Shown one piece after another: positions 19,450 through 29,596 of a stretch of DNA of 63,130 nt (the first letter of the stretch is position 1; the number at the start of each line of letters is the position of its first letter). The DNA comes from Candidatus Contendibacter sp. (GTDB taxonomy: Bacteria; Pseudomonadota; Gammaproteobacteria; Competibacterales; Competibacteraceae): NCBI GenBank assembly GCA_008933795.1, contig WBUJ01000005.1:1-63130 (forward strand), given 5' to 3'. The notes below the pieces were generated by a model that saw only the letters and a program-made list of their open reading frames with translations, made no database searches and had not been told where the DNA came from. The translations under genes and the position numbers were made by a program.

Positions 19450-20721
19450 ATGAAAAAGTTTTTGAGAACAACGGGTTGGCTGGTCCTGCTCGCCGCTCTA
19501 TGGCTCGACAGGGCCACGGCGGCGGAATGGACCGTCCAGCCCGGTGAATCCATCAGTGCGGCGGTACAGGCGGCGGCAGCGGGCGACACCGTCAAGGTGG
19601 AGCGCGGCTATTACGTGGATCATGTGGTGATTGATAAGCCGCTACGGTTGCAAGGCGTCAACCGTCCCACCATCAGCGGCGACAACCAGGGCGACGTGAT
19701 CCGCGTCAAGTCGCCCGATGTCGTGATTGATGGCTTCATCATCCGCGACAGTGGCAGCGATCTCACCGCCCAGAATGCCGGCATCTATGTGGAACCGGGG
19801 GCGCATCGCGCCATCATCCGCAACAACGATTTCGCTTATACCCTGTTTGGGATGTGGCTGGAAAAGGCCAATGAGGTCGAAGTCACCAATAATCTGATTA
19901 CCGGCAAGCGGGATTTCGCCTCCGCGCAACGCGGCAACGGCATTCAGCTTTACAACTGTTATGACGCCAAAATCATTGGCAACAACATCAGTTTTGTCCG
20001 CGATGGCATTTATGTGGACGTGTCATTCCGAATCCTGTTTCGCGGCAACAAGATGCACCACGTGCGCTATGGCACTCACTACATGAACTCCCACGATAAT
20101 ATCTGGGAGGAGAATGACGCCTATAGCAATCGCGGCGGACTAGCGCTGATGGAAGTGCGCCGGCAAATTGTCCGTAATAACCGTACCTGGGATAATTCCG
20201 ATCACGGCATCATGCTGCGCACCATTCAGGATTCAGTCGTCGAGAACAATATCATCGTCGGCAACAGCAAGGGCTTTTTCATCTACGACGCCGAATACAA
20301 TGTCCTGAAGGGCAATCTGGTGATGGGGAACCGGATCGGCGTGCATTTGTGGGCGGGTTCGATTAACAACGACGTGGATCATAACGACTTTATCCAAAAT
20401 CATAACCAGATTCGCTATGTCGCCACCCGTAACGAGCTATGGGGCAAGGGCAAGGGCAATTACTGGAGCAATTACGTGGGCTGGGACGCTGATGGCGATG
20501 GTATTGGCGATACGCCGTATGAAGCCAATGATGTCGTAGATCGGCTGAACTGGAAATATCCGCTGGTCAAACTGCTGTTGAACAGCCCGGCGGTGCAGAG
20601 TTTGCGCCTGATTGCCCGGCAGTTTCCGTTATTGCGCGGTCCCAGCGTCAGGGATAATAACCCCAGGATGCTTCCTTTTCGTTCCAACTGGAGTGATTGG
20701 CTTGGCATACAACGTCATTGA
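19450..20721 (+). CDS. nosD: NosD, periplasmic copper-site maturation protein
   Basis: 423 residues with signal peptide (about 1-24, ATAAEW) and a right-handed beta-helix built from repeated N-N-x-I type turns (e.g. IIRNNDFAYTLFGMWL, EVTNNLITG, VVENNIIVGNSKGFF). With NosF and NosY it is needed for CuZ-site assembly of NosZ. The conserved GKGKGNYWSNYVGWDADGDG motif is present near residues 336-355. The 3' end overlaps nosF by about 20 bases. Confidence 0.95.
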   Translation: MKKFLRTTGWLVLLAALWLDRATAAEWTVQPGESISAAVQAAAAGDTVKVERGYYVDHVVIDKPLRLQGVNRPTISGDNQGDVIRVKSPDVVIDGFIIRDSGSDLTAQNAGIYVEPGAHRAIIRNNDFAYTLFGMWLEKANEVEVTNNLITGKRDFASAQRGNGIQLYNCYDAKIIGNNISFVRDGIYVDVSFRILFRGNKMHHVRYGTHYMNSHDNIWEENDAYSNRGGLALMEVRRQIVRNNRTWDNSDHGIMLRTIQDSVVENNIIVGNSKGFFIYDAEYNVLKGNLVMGNRIGVHLWAGSINNDVDHNDFIQNHNQIRYVATRNELWGKGKGNYWSNYVGWDADGDGIGDTPYEANDVVDRLNWKYPLVKLLLNSPAVQSLRLIARQFPLLRGPSVRDNNPRMLPFRSNWSDWLGIQRH

Positions 20722-21622
20722 AGTGCGCGGCGCCGTCAAACACTTCGGCGAAACTCATGCGGTGGACGGGGTGGATTTGACGGTGCAGGCCGGCGAGTTG
20801 TTCGGGCTGATCGGCCACAACGGCGCGGGCAAGACCACCCTGTTCAAGATGATGCTGGGCCTGCTGCCGGTGACGCGGGGTGAGATTCATATTGACGGCC
20901 AGCCAGTGCGCGGCGAAGCCTTTCGGCAGGTGCGGCGCAGCATCGGTTATCTGCCGGAAAGCCTGGCTTTGTACGACAATCTGTCCGGCTTGGAAATCAT
21001 GCTGTTCTTCGCCAAATTGAAGGACGCCGATCCCCGTTCCTGTTTGCCCTTGCTGGGAAAATTAGGACTGGCCAATGCCGCGCGGCGACGGGTGCGCGGT
21101 TATTCCAAGGGGATGCGTCAACGCCTCGGTTTCGCGCAAGCTCTGCTCGGTTCGCCGCGCCTGCTGTTTCTGGACGAACCTACCAACGGCCTCGACCCGC
21201 AAGGGATTCGCGAGTTTTATCAAATCCTGCGGGAGCTGCGGGAACAGGGCGTGACCGCCATTCTCAGTTCGCACATTCTCGCCGAAATTCAATTACGGGT
21301 GGACCGGCTGGCTTTGATGCGCACTGGCAAGATTCAGGCGCTGGGCACGGTCCATTCACTGCGCGAGGAATTGAATCTGCCGCTGGATTTTCAACTGACC
21401 CTGCAGCCTGGCGCGGAAGAAGCGCTGCGGCAAGCCTTGGCGAATCAGCCCGCCGCCAGCGTGCAATTCAACGGGACGATGGTACACGTTCGCTGTCCCC
21501 GTGAGCGGAAAATGACCATGCTCAATGTGCTGGCGGCGCTGGACAATGTAGTGTTGGACCTGCACATTAAAGAGCCTTCGCTGGAAGACGTCTTTCTGGG
21601 CTATAGCGACGCGACCGCATGA
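20702..21622 (+). CDS. nosF: NosF, ABC transporter ATPase
   Basis: Cytosolic ATPase of the NosDFY copper-site maturation transporter. Walker A GHNGAGKTTLFK, ABC signature YSKGMRQRLGFAQALLG, Walker B LLFLDEPTNGLDP and the SSHILAEI switch His are all visible. The start is a choice between TTG 20702 (GGAG 9 bases upstream) and GTG 20693; no ATG fits. The 3' end overlaps nosY by 4 bp. Confidence 0.92.
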   Translation: MAYNVIEVRGAVKHFGETHAVDGVDLTVQAGELFGLIGHNGAGKTTLFKMMLGLLPVTRGEIHIDGQPVRGEAFRQVRRSIGYLPESLALYDNLSGLEIMLFFAKLKDADPRSCLPLLGKLGLANAARRRVRGYSKGMRQRLGFAQALLGSPRLLFLDEPTNGLDPQGIREFYQILRELREQGVTAILSSHILAEIQLRVDRLALMRTGKIQALGTVHSLREELNLPLDFQLTLQPGAEEALRQALANQPAASVQFNGTMVHVRCPRERKMTMLNVLAALDNVVLDLHIKEPSLEDVFLGYSDATA

Positions 21623-22443
21623 GAACACACATCGAATTCAAACAAATCGGTGTGATCGCCAGCAAGGAATTCTGGGATCGCATCCGCAATCGCTGGGTAT
21701 TGGCGGTGGCGGTCATCTTTACCGTGTTTGCCCTGGTGATCGCCTATTTCGGCGCAGCGCAACAGGGTACGGTCGGCTTTCGCGGCATGGATGTCACCAT
21801 CGCCAGTCTGGTTAGCCTGGTGATTTATCTGGTGCCGCTGATCGCCCTGATTCTGGGTTACGACGCTATCGTTGGCGAACGCGAGCGCGGTTCGCTGGAA
21901 TTGCTCCTGTCTATGCCGATTACCCACTTTGAGTTGTTGATGGGGAAATTCGTGGGACTGGCGGGGGCGCTGGCCTTTTCCACGCTGGCGGGATTTGGCC
22001 TGGCCGGCGTTCTGCTGTCGTATCAATTGGGACCAACGGCGCTTTATCACTACGTGGGATTCATGCTGAGCGCGATTTTGCTGGGGATGGCGTTCCTGAG
22101 CATCGCCGTGATGGTGTCGGTCATGGCCAGCGACCGAATGCGCGCCAGCGGAATGGCGATTGGCCTGTGGTTTTTCTATGTGCTGGTGTACGACCTGTTG
22201 CTGCTGGGAATTCTGGTGCTGAGCCAGAAGCGGTTCAGTCTCAGCTTCTTTCCCGTGCTGCTGTATCTGAATCCGGCGGATATTTTCCGCATTCTCAATG
22301 TATTCGGGTTCGAGGAAGTGCGCAAGCTGTATGGACTGGCGACCGTTCTGCCGGCGACCCTGGCGAGTCCCTGGCTGTTGGGCAGCGCGATGGTGATGTG
22401 GATTGTCGCGCCGCTGGGCATCGCGGTGTGGAGGTTCAAATGA
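21619..22443 (+). CDS. nosY: NosY, ABC transporter permease
   Basis: 274 residues, six hydrophobic segments, ABC-2 type. The NosY landmark EFWDRIRNRWVL lies at the N terminus, and the cytosolic GYDAIVGERERGSLELLLSMPI loop is the contact region for NosF. Starts within the nosF stop (ATGA) and its own stop overlaps nosL. Confidence 0.93.
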   Translation: MRTHIEFKQIGVIASKEFWDRIRNRWVLAVAVIFTVFALVIAYFGAAQQGTVGFRGMDVTIASLVSLVIYLVPLIALILGYDAIVGERERGSLELLLSMPITHFELLMGKFVGLAGALAFSTLAGFGLAGVLLSYQLGPTALYHYVGFMLSAILLGMAFLSIAVMVSVMASDRMRASGMAIGLWFFYVLVYDLLLLGILVLSQKRFSLSFFPVLLYLNPADIFRILNVFGFEEVRKLYGLATVLPATLASPWLLGSAMVMWIVAPLGIAVWRFK

Positions 22444-22952
22444 AGCGCAGCAATAGGTCCCTGGCAACCGTATTGATCGCCGGTGTTTTGTTGCTGGCGG
22501 GCTGTGGCGAAGAGGTCAAGCCGAATGCCCAGGAAATCACCGGGAATACGTTTTGCGCTCTGGACGGGATGTTGCTGCTGGACTATCCGGGACCGAAGGC
22601 GCAGATTCATTACGATCAGGGTTCGCCGGAATTCTTCTGCGATACCGTGGAGATGTTCTCCATTTATACCCGCCCGGAACAGGAGAGACGCATCCTCGCC
22701 GTGTATGTCCAGGACATGGGCAAGGCGGACTGGACCAAACCGCTGGGGCACTGGATCAACGCCGAAACCGCGTTTTATGTGGCCTTCAGCCGTCGGCTGG
22801 GTTCGATGGGGCCGACCTTGGTTTCCTTCGCGCGGGAGGAAGACGCGCGGGAGTTTGTCAAGCAATACGGCGGCGAGGTGTTCCGTTTCGAGCAGGTCAC
22901 GCCGGAAATGACCACTCTCGATGGCGGCGTGTTGAATGACGAGCGGATGTAG
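22440..22952 (+). CDS. nosL: NosL, outer-membrane copper-chaperone lipoprotein
   Basis: 170 residues. Lipobox LLLAGC with Cys22 as the acylated residue. The FCALDGMLLLDYPGPKAQI segment and the C-terminal Met-rich end are typical of NosL, which delivers Cu(I) to apo-NosZ. ATGA overlap with nosY shows it is the last gene of the nos operon. Confidence 0.92.
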   Translation: MKRSNRSLATVLIAGVLLLAGCGEEVKPNAQEITGNTFCALDGMLLLDYPGPKAQIHYDQGSPEFFCDTVEMFSIYTRPEQERRILAVYVQDMGKADWTKPLGHWINAETAFYVAFSRRLGSMGPTLVSFAREEDAREFVKQYGGEVFRFEQVTPEMTTLDGGVLNDERM

Positions 22953-22970
22953 GGAAATCAGGCCGATTCA

Positions 22971-22999
22971 AAAAAAGCCCGGTTTTCAGGCCGGGCTTT
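22971..22999 (-). terminator. Terminator between nosL and the epimerase-like gene
   Basis: Nine-bp stem AAAGCCCGG/CCGGGCTTT around an 8-nt loop. Read on the minus strand it ends in TTTTTT, so it mainly stops the minus-strand gene; on the plus strand the T run is short but may still serve nosL. Confidence 0.75.
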
Positions 23000-23020
23000 G
23001 GCTGGGCAAGGAATCGCCGC

Positions 23021-23497
23021 TCAGGCTTGGACCTTGGCGAACGCCTCGATCACTTCCGGCGGCGCTTGAATCAACTCGATCAACACGCCCTCGCCAGACA
23101 GCGGCGCGGCGTCGTTGCCCTTGGGGTGAAGGAAGCAGACATCGTAACCGGCCGCGCCCTTGCGGATGCCGCCGGGGGTGAAGCGCATCCCCTTGCTGGT
23201 CAGCCATTCCACCGCCGCCGCCAGATCGCTGATCCACAGCCCGATGTGGTTGAGCTGCGGTTCGTGAACCTTGGGCGCCTTGCTGGGATCAATCGGCTGC
23301 ATCAGGTCCACTTCGACCTTGAACGGGCCGGAACCGATGGCGGCGATGTCTTCATCCACGTTCTCTCGCTCGCTGCGGAAGTTGCCGGTCAGGGTCAGGC
23401 CCAAGGTATCGATCCACAGCCGGCTCAGCTTGGATTTATCCAGGCCACCGATGGCAATTTGCTGAATGCCAAGCACTTTAAAGGGTCTATCGGACAC
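23021..23497 (-). CDS. Methylmalonyl-CoA epimerase-like VOC protein
   Basis: 158 residues from GTG 23497, which sits 5 bases after AGGAGG (23503-23508). Two VOC (glyoxalase-fold) modules. The second has the metal ligands His (LNHIGLWI) and Glu (VLIELIQAP). In the first, the usual His of an 'HIAIAV' start is Gln (GIQQIAIGG). It would epimerise (2R)/(2S)-methylmalonyl-CoA, and possibly ethylmalonyl-CoA, feeding the mutase subunits encoded divergently from it. The altered ligand leaves some doubt about activity. Confidence 0.78.
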   Translation of the reverse strand: MSDRPFKVLGIQQIAIGGLDKSKLSRLWIDTLGLTLTGNFRSERENVDEDIAAIGSGPFKVEVDLMQPIDPSKAPKVHEPQLNHIGLWISDLAAAVEWLTSKGMRFTPGGIRKGAAGYDVCFLHPKGNDAAPLSGEGVLIELIQAPPEVIEAFAKVQA

Positions 23498-23516
23498 AAA
23501 AACCTCCTGCTGGTTG

Positions 23517-23565
23517 CTCCCCTCTCTCCGTGGGAGAGGGATTAGGGGTGAGGGTAAGGTAACAG
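23517..23565. repeat. REP-like GC palindrome in the epimerase leader
   Basis: CTCCCCTCTCTCC...GGGAGAGGG, then ATTAGGGGTGAGG and GTAACAG. Best-preserved copy of the family; it lies between the divergent epimerase-like and mutA genes, in the 5' leader of the former. Confidence 0.8.
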
Positions 23566-23709
23566 ACCTTTTCAGTATGTCATTCCACTTCGCGATTGCA
23601 ACCGTACCCTGGCCCTTCTCGCATTTCCCTACCGGGAATCGGGCGAATCTTCGGTTATACTTTCGCGGTACTGTCAACCCCTCGCGTTTCGATCCACTGG
23701 AGGATGCGC

Positions 23710-25854
23710 ATGTCGAACCCACAACAAGCGGACGCGGCTGCCCCGACGTTCAACGAATTTCCCCCAACCCCCTACGAGGAATGGCGCAAGGTCGTCGACA
23801 AGTTCCTCAAGGGTGCGCCGTTCGAAAAACGCCTGGTCACCAAGACCTACGAGAACATCGACCTCCAGCCGATGTACCGGCAGGAAGACATCGAAGGGCT
23901 GCCCCACCTGGACAGCCTGCCCGGTTTCGCTCCCTACCTGCGCGGCGCCACCCCGCTGGGCTACGTCGCCAGCAGTTGGGACGTCGCCCAGGAACTGCCC
24001 TACGGCACGCCGGCGGCGTTCAACGAGGCCCTGCGCGCCGATCTGGCGCGCGGCCAAAACGCCGTCAACCTGGTGCTCGACCGCCCGACCCTGGCCGGCG
24101 TCGATGCCGATCAGGCCGAAGCCGACGACGTTGGAAAGGGTGGCCTGTCCATTTCCAGCGTCGCGGATCTCGCCCAGGCGCTGGACGGCGTGGATCTCGA
24201 AAACACGCCGATCTATATCCAGGCCAGCACCAGCGCCCTGACTTTCACCGCCCTGCTGGCGGCGCTGGTCAAACAACAGGGCAAGTCGCTGGCCAAGGTG
24301 CGCGGCGCCATCGGCATGGACCCGCTAGGCCAGTTGGCTCGCGACGGCAGGCTGCCCCGCGATCTGGATGGCGTCTATGGCGTGATGGCGCAACTCGCGG
24401 CCTGGGCCAAGACCAACGCGCCACAATTGCAGACGATGACCGTCCAGGGCAGTCCCTACCACAATGGCGGCGCCAGCGCGACGCAGGAATTGGCCTTTGC
24501 CCTAGCGACGGCGGTCGATTATGTCCGCGCCATGCAGGCGCGCGGGCTGAGCATCGACGACATCGCTCCGCGCATTCGTTTCTCCCTGTCGATCGGCGCC
24601 AATTTCTTCATGGAAATCGCCCGGCTGCGCGCGGCGCGGCTGCTGTGGGCCAAGATCGTCCAGGCGTTCGGCGGCAACGAACAATCGCAGAAGATGAGCC
24701 TGCATGCCCGCACCTCGGCTTGGAACCAGACCGTTTACGACCCGCACGTCAACCTGCTGCGCGCCACCACCGAGGCGTTTTCCAGCGCGGTCGGCGGCTG
24801 CGACAGCCTGCACATTTCACCGTTCGACGAACTGCTCCGCGTGCCGGACGAGTTTTCCCGCCGCGTCGCCCGCAACACCCACACCGTGCTGCGCGAGGAA
24901 AGCCATATCACCCGCACCGTGGATCCCGCCGGCGGTTCCTGGTACGTCGAAAACCTCACCGACTCGGTCGCCCGCAAGACCTGGGCGATCTTCCAGGAAA
25001 TCGAGAAGCAGGGCGGCATGGCGCAAGCCCTCGCAGCCGGCTGGCCGCAGTCCCAAATTGCTGACACCGCCGCCAAGCGCACCGCCAACATCGCCAAGCG
25101 CAAGGACATCTTTGTCGGCACCAACATGTATCCGAACCTGAAGGAAACCCGGATCGAACCCGTTCCGGTGGATACGTGGGCGGTCCAGCAGGAACGGGCG
25201 GCGGCTCTGAACAGTTTTCGGGCCGCGGCCAACGCGGGGCAAAAGCAGACGGCGTTGGCCGCGCTCGCCAAGGCCGGCGCGAACGGCGTCGAGGCCGCGA
25301 TTCAGGCCGCGCTCGCCGGTGCGACCCTGGGCGAAATCGCTCAAGCCGTGCGCGTCAGCGCCAAGGCTGGCCCCACCGCCAACGCCGTCCACGCCCAGCG
25401 CGGCGCGCAAGCGTTCGAGGCACTGCGACAAGCGGCGGAAAGCTATGTCGCCCGCACCGGCCAGCGGCCGCTGGTCTTTCTCGCCACCATGGGACCGCTG
25501 ACCCAGCACAAGGGCCGCGCCGACTTCGCCACCGCCTTCCTGGGCGTGGGCGGCTTCGAGACGATCTATCCGTCCGGCTTTAACACCCCGGACGAAGCGG
25601 CGGACGCGGCGCTGGCTTCCAGCGCCAAGGCAGTGGTGATTTGCTCGACCGACCCGACCTACCCCGAAATCGTCCCGGTGCTGGTCCAGAAACTCAAGAA
25701 GGCCAGTCCCGACCTGATCGTGCTGCTGGCCGGCTATCCAGCCGATCATGTTGAAGCCTTCAAGGCAGCCGGCGTGGATGACTTCATTCATCTCGCCGCC
25801 AATTGCCAGAGCCTGTTATCCACCTTGCAGAAGAAGATGGGGGTCGCCCAATGA
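23710..25854 (+). CDS. mutA: Methylmalonyl-CoA mutase, small (non-B12-binding) subunit
   Basis: 714 residues. Structural partner of the catalytic subunit in heterodimeric methylmalonyl-CoA mutase. The barrel domain is intact, but the C-terminal Rossmann domain has [13 protein letters not shown] where a B12-binding subunit has DGHDRG, so no cobalamin His is present. This is the normal state for MutA. GGAGG at 23699-23703 favours ATG 23710 over ATG 23704. Overlaps mutB by ATGA, so the two are made together. Confidence 0.92.
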   Translation: MSNPQQADAAAPTFNEFPPTPYEEWRKVVDKFLKGAPFEKRLVTKTYENIDLQPMYRQEDIEGLPHLDSLPGFAPYLRGATPLGYVASSWDVAQELPYGTPAAFNEALRADLARGQNAVNLVLDRPTLAGVDADQAEADDVGKGGLSISSVADLAQALDGVDLENTPIYIQASTSALTFTALLAALVKQQGKSLAKVRGAIGMDPLGQLARDGRLPRDLDGVYGVMAQLAAWAKTNAPQLQTMTVQGSPYHNGGASATQELAFALATAVDYVRAMQARGLSIDDIAPRIRFSLSIGANFFMEIARLRAARLLWAKIVQAFGGNEQSQKMSLHARTSAWNQTVYDPHVNLLRATTEAFSSAVGGCDSLHISPFDELLRVPDEFSRRVARNTHTVLREESHITRTVDPAGGSWYVENLTDSVARKTWAIFQEIEKQGGMAQALAAGWPQSQIADTAAKRTANIAKRKDIFVGTNMYPNLKETRIEPVPVDTWAVQQERAAALNSFRAAANAGQKQTALAALAKAGANGVEAAIQAALAGATLGEIAQAVRVSAKAGPTANAVHAQRGAQAFEALRQAAESYVARTGQRPLVFLATMGPLTQHKGRADFATAFLGVGGFETIYPSGFNTPDEAADAALASSAKAVVICSTDPTYPEIVPVLVQKLKKASPDLIVLLAGYPADHVEAFKAAGVDDFIHLAANCQSLLSTLQKKMGVAQ

Positions 25855-28031
25855 GCAAGTCACCCGATTTCACCACGATGGCCTACGGCGTGGACTTTCC
25901 CAAGCCGAGCTTCGCCGAGTGGAAGGCGACGGTGGAAAAGGCCACCGGCAAGACCCTGGAGCAACTGGTCTCGGCGACCATGGAGCACATCGACGTCAAG
26001 CCGCTGTACACGCGGGACGACATCCAGGATTTGCAACATCTGGGCTACGTCGCCGGCGTGCCGCCGTTCCTGCGTGGTCCCTACCCGGCGATGTACGTGA
26101 CCCAGCCGTGGACAGTGCGCCAGTACGCCGGTTTCTCCACCGCCGAAGAAAGCAACGCCTTCTATCGCCGCAACCTGGCGGCCGGACAGAAAGGTTTATC
26201 CATCGCTTTCGATCTGGCCACCCATCGCGGCTACGACTCCGACCATCAGCGGGTGGTCGGCGATGTGGGCAAGGCGGGCGTGGCGATTGATTCGCTGCTG
26301 GACATGAACATCCTGTTCGACGGCATCCCGCTCGATCAGATGTCGGTGTCGATGACCATGAATGGCGCGGTGTTGCCGGTGCTGGCGTTCTACATCGTCG
26401 CCGCCGAGGAACAGGGCGTTTCCCACGACAAGCTGACCGGCACCATTCAGAACGACATTCTGAAAGAGTACATGGTGCGCAACACCTACATTTACCCGCC
26501 CGATCCGTCGATTCGGATCATCGGCGACATTTTCTCCTACACGTCCAAGGAGATGCCGAAGTTCAACAGCATCTCGATCTCCGGCTATCACATGCAGGAA
26601 GCGGGCGCCACCGCCGATCTGGAACTCGGCTATACCTTGGCCGACGGGCTGGAATACGTGCGCACCGGCATCAAGGCGGGGATGGACATCGACACCTTCG
26701 CCCCACGCCTGTCGTTCTTCTGGGCCATCGGCATGAACTACTTCATGGAAGTGGCCAAGATGCGGGCCGGGCGGTTGCTGTGGGCCAAGATCATCAAGCA
26801 ATTCAACCCGAAGAGCGACAAGTCCATGGCGCTGCGCACGCACAGCCAGACTTCGGGCTGGAGCTTGACCGAACAGGACCCGTTCAACAACGTCGCCCGC
26901 ACCTGCATCGAGGCGCTGGCGGCGGCGTTGGGCCATACCCAGTCGCTGCACACCAACGCCCTGGACGAGGCCATCGCGTTGCCGACCGACTTCTCGGCGC
27001 GCATCGCCCGCAACACCCAGCTTTATCTGCAAGATGAAACAGCGATCTGCAAGGTGTTGGACCCGTGGGGTGGTTCGTATTACGTCGAGGCGCTGACCCA
27101 CGAACTGGTCAAGCGGGCCTGGGGTCACATTCAGGAAGTGGAAAGCTTGGGCGGTATGGCCAAGGCTATCGAAACCGGCCTGCCCAAGATGCGGATCGAG
27201 GAAGCGGCGGCCCGCCGGCAGGCGCAGATCGACTCCGGCAAGGAAACCATCGTCGGCGTCAACAAGTACCGAATGACCAAGGAAGACAAGCTGGATATCC
27301 TCAGCATCGACAACACCGCCGTGCGCGAGGCGCAGGTGCAGCGCTTGCAAAAGCTGCGTTCCATCCGCGACGAGACCAAGGTGAAAGCGTGTCTGAACGC
27401 CATCACCGAAGCCGCCAACGCCGGTTCCGGCAATTTGCTGGAGAAGGCGGTGGAAGCGGCCCGCGCCCGCGCCTCGCTGGGCGAAATCTCCGATGCGATG
27501 GAGAAGGTGTTTGGCCGGCACAAGGCGGTCATCCGCGCCATTTCCGGCGTGTACAGCAGCGAGTTCGGCGAGGCTGACGAAATCGCCAAGGTCCGGCAGA
27601 TGGCCGACGAGTTTGAGCAGCGCGAAGGTCGCCGGCCACGCATCCTGGTCGCCAAGCTCGGTCAGGACGGCCACGACCGGGGCGCGAAAGTCATCGCCAC
27701 CGCGTTCGCCGATCTCGGCTTCGACGTGGACATCGGCGCGCTGTTCCAGACCCCGGAGGAAGTGGCGCGGCAGGCGGTGGAAAACGACGTGCATGTAGTC
27801 GGCATGAGTTCGCTGGCCGCCGGGCACAAGACCCTGCTGCCGCAACTGATCGCGGAACTGAAGAAGCTGGACCGTGAGGACATCATGGTGGTCATCGGCG
27901 GTGTCATTCCCGCCCAGGACTACGAGTACCTCAAGGCTAATGGCGCGGCAGCGATCTTTGGCCCCGGCACGGTGATCCCGGTCGCCGCGCAGAAGGTACT
28001 GATGGAGTTGAACGAACGCCTGGCGGCGTGA
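25851..28031 (+). CDS. mutB: Methylmalonyl-CoA mutase, large B12-binding subunit
   Basis: 726 residues. Adenosylcobalamin-dependent interconversion of (2R)-methylmalonyl-CoA and succinyl-CoA. The TIM-barrel substrate region has [20 protein letters not shown], and the B12 domain has GQDGHDRG with the cobalt-ligating His608. The usual C-terminal GVIPAQDY segment is intact. Start set by overlap with the mutA stop. It is the last gene before a low-GC island; its GTPase chaperone lies beyond that island at 29.6 kb. Confidence 0.96.
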   Translation: MSKSPDFTTMAYGVDFPKPSFAEWKATVEKATGKTLEQLVSATMEHIDVKPLYTRDDIQDLQHLGYVAGVPPFLRGPYPAMYVTQPWTVRQYAGFSTAEESNAFYRRNLAAGQKGLSIAFDLATHRGYDSDHQRVVGDVGKAGVAIDSLLDMNILFDGIPLDQMSVSMTMNGAVLPVLAFYIVAAEEQGVSHDKLTGTIQNDILKEYMVRNTYIYPPDPSIRIIGDIFSYTSKEMPKFNSISISGYHMQEAGATADLELGYTLADGLEYVRTGIKAGMDIDTFAPRLSFFWAIGMNYFMEVAKMRAGRLLWAKIIKQFNPKSDKSMALRTHSQTSGWSLTEQDPFNNVARTCIEALAAALGHTQSLHTNALDEAIALPTDFSARIARNTQLYLQDETAICKVLDPWGGSYYVEALTHELVKRAWGHIQEVESLGGMAKAIETGLPKMRIEEAAARRQAQIDSGKETIVGVNKYRMTKEDKLDILSIDNTAVREAQVQRLQKLRSIRDETKVKACLNAITEAANAGSGNLLEKAVEAARARASLGEISDAMEKVFGRHKAVIRAISGVYSSEFGEADEIAKVRQMADEFEQREGRRPRILVAKLGQDGHDRGAKVIATAFADLGFDVDIGALFQTPEEVARQAVENDVHVVGMSSLAAGHKTLLPQLIAELKKLDREDIMVVIGGVIPAQDYEYLKANGAAAIFGPGTVIPVAAQKVLMELNERLAA

Positions 28032-28048
28032 GGGTGGTGTAAAAATAG

Positions 28049-28073
28049 GCAGGGTGGGCATTGCCTACCCTGC
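28049..28073. repeat. Hairpin downstream of mutB
   Basis: Eleven-pair stem (28049-28059 with 28063-28073, one G-U) and a 3-nt loop. No T run follows. It may stabilise the mutAB transcript end and also marks the left edge of the AT-rich island. Confidence 0.5.
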
Positions 28074-28098
28074 GTAACTTGCCTTTAGGTCTTTCATC

Positions 28099-28320
28099 AT
28101 GGGTGTTAAGAAATCGGTCTTCGCAAGCAAAGCTGAGCGACGAGCGTTTGAGCATCTTTCTAGGCAATGGGGAGAGAAATACCGCATTTATCATAATCTA
28201 CCATTTCTCAACGTATTCGACACGGCTGAGCTTATTGACTTTTCTGATTGGAATTTGGTTCTTCGTTGGTTCTTGTGGAGCCAGCCATGCCGGAAGCCAG
28301 ACTTGAAGCCAACTAATTGA
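28099..28320 (+). pseudogene. N-terminal remnant of a DUF2726/endonuclease-like protein
   Basis: 73 codons. The first about 50 residues (KKSVFASKAERRAFEHLSRQ, then KYRIYHNLPFLNVFD) look like the start of a nuclease-fold DUF2726-type protein. The reading then breaks off into unrelated sequence with no catalytic core, so it seems a truncated relic. AT-rich and with codon use unlike the flanking metabolic genes. The family assignment is from memory of the motif only. Confidence 0.4.
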
Positions 28321-28498
28321 TTATAAATGGTTTTTAACCAATCTCCAGCCAGCTTAACAGGCCGAAACCCGCCCTGCGGGGCCAACTTTACAAGAACAGT
28401 CGAAGAACCGGAATATGAAAAAAAGCCTGCTTCGAGTGTTGCAATGATTTATGTTGCTTCTATCCGGATTATGTTAAAAAAGCTGTTCCCTCAAACTA

Positions 28499-28831
28499 AT
28501 GAAGAGTGCCCCACATAAATGCGTACCTTTGAATTTATACTTTTCGTATAGGCTCTTAGCTGCAATTGCAGAAATCCCAGAATTGAACATCACGGATGAA
28601 GTTGGCCAACTCGCCCAAATTCTAATCGAGAAAATCCCTCTTCCAGAAAAAGCACAGCTTGATGCATTACATATAGCTATAGCCACAGTACATGGTGTTG
28701 ACTACTTATTAACATGGAACTGTACACATATTAATAATGCTGAACTCCGCCCTAAAATTGAAGCGTTATGCCGATTACAGGGCTATGAACCCCCTATAAT
28801 CTGTACTCCACGAGAACTACTTAAGGTGTAA
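28499..28831 (+). pseudogene. Truncated PIN-domain (VapC-like) protein
   Basis: 110 codons. The C-terminal half of a PIN nuclease is clear: LPEKAQLDALHIAIATVHG, DYLLTWNCTHINNAELRPKI, PPIICTPRELL. These hold two of the acidic/metal positions, but the N-terminal part with the first catalytic Asp is missing. The residues before about 18 do not fit the family. Probably an inactive toxin relic; the bases between 28321 and 28498 hold no recognisable N terminus. It is followed after 2 bases by a small partner gene. Confidence 0.6.
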
Positions 28832-28833
28832 TT

Positions 28834-29031
28834 ATGTGGCGAGATCAAATTATTGAAGAACTCCACAAAGTTCGTGAAGAATATGCTAGGCAATTTAACT
28901 TCGACATCAACGCAATTTGTAAAGATTTTCAGGAAAAACAGGCACAAAGCGGACGAGAAATCGTTTCTTTTCCACCTCGTAAGCCTGTATTTCAGCCAGG
29001 AAAGCGCATAGAGCGGGTTAGCACTGTCTAA
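28834..29031 (+). CDS. Small antitoxin-like partner of the PIN protein
   Basis: 65 residues, starting 2 bases after the PIN relic: MWRDQIIEELHKVREEYARQ and then INAICKDFQ..GREIVSFPPRKP. Short helical proteins of this WRDPIVEEVRKIREEYA pattern commonly sit next to PIN genes and are taken to be antitoxins. Here the reading frame looks intact although its toxin is broken. Confidence 0.55.
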   Translation: MWRDQIIEELHKVREEYARQFNFDINAICKDFQEKQAQSGREIVSFPPRKPVFQPGKRIERVSTV

Positions 29032-29107
29032 CCCGCCGGAATTGAACGACTCCACAAGCGGCGGGTTATGGATTCTCTCATTTTAACTAACCAATCAGAT
29101 CATCGTC

Positions 29108-29383
29108 ATGGCCTTATACCGTTACGGAAAAGCTATAGCAGAAGTCACACCAGCTAATGGCATTCGTGGCTTCCTGCTTCATGGACTAAACGGTTTTTTC
29201 TTCCGTGTATACCATACTGATAGCGATTTTACTGATTACACTATTCGACACGATGATCTTGAGGTTATAATTGCATCGGATGCAATGGCTTCTTTCTACA
29301 AAATTGGACAATACTTGATTTTAGATCATAGCCCAGAGGTTCTCGGATTAGAGAAAGCGGAGGATTCCGCGCCCACAAACTGA
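29108..29383 (+). CDS. Conserved-looking small protein, function unknown
   Basis: 91 residues: LYRYGKAIAEVTPANGIRGF then FFFRVYHTDSDFTDYTIRHD and DHSPEVLGLEKAED. The regular acidic/aromatic pattern suggests a real, soluble protein; I know of similar short hypotheticals but not their function. Low GC like the rest of the island. No partner is evident: 70 bases separate it from the antitoxin-like gene. Confidence 0.45.
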   Translation: MALYRYGKAIAEVTPANGIRGFLLHGLNGFFFRVYHTDSDFTDYTIRHDDLEVIIASDAMASFYKIGQYLILDHSPEVLGLEKAEDSAPTN

Positions 29384-29445
29384 AATGAAAAAAGAACTTC
29401 TCACTATAGCAATCCTATCTAAGCTGTGGAATCTGCTGCTTCCAA

Positions 29446-29490
29446 CCACCCCGGCGCTGTGCGCCACCTCTCCTTTGCCAAGGAGGGGAA
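29446..29490. repeat. Short interspersed repeat before meaB
   Basis: CCACCCCGGCGCTGTGCGCCACC followed by CTCCTT-TGCC-AAGGAG stem (29470-29485). It has the look of dispersed intergenic repeats and marks the right edge of the AT-rich island. Confidence 0.4.
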
Positions 29491-29596
29491 TTTCTACAAC
29501 CTGCATAGGAGTGCTATATAAATTTATCGCTGGCCTGAATCTATTCCCCTACCCCACCCAATCAATCCCTGAAATAGCCTTGCCAAGGCGCTTCGC

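Noticed and set aside
28327-28518. 63-codon frame as the missing N-terminal part of the PIN protein
   Set aside because: No PIN first-Asp motif or matching pattern could be found in any frame.
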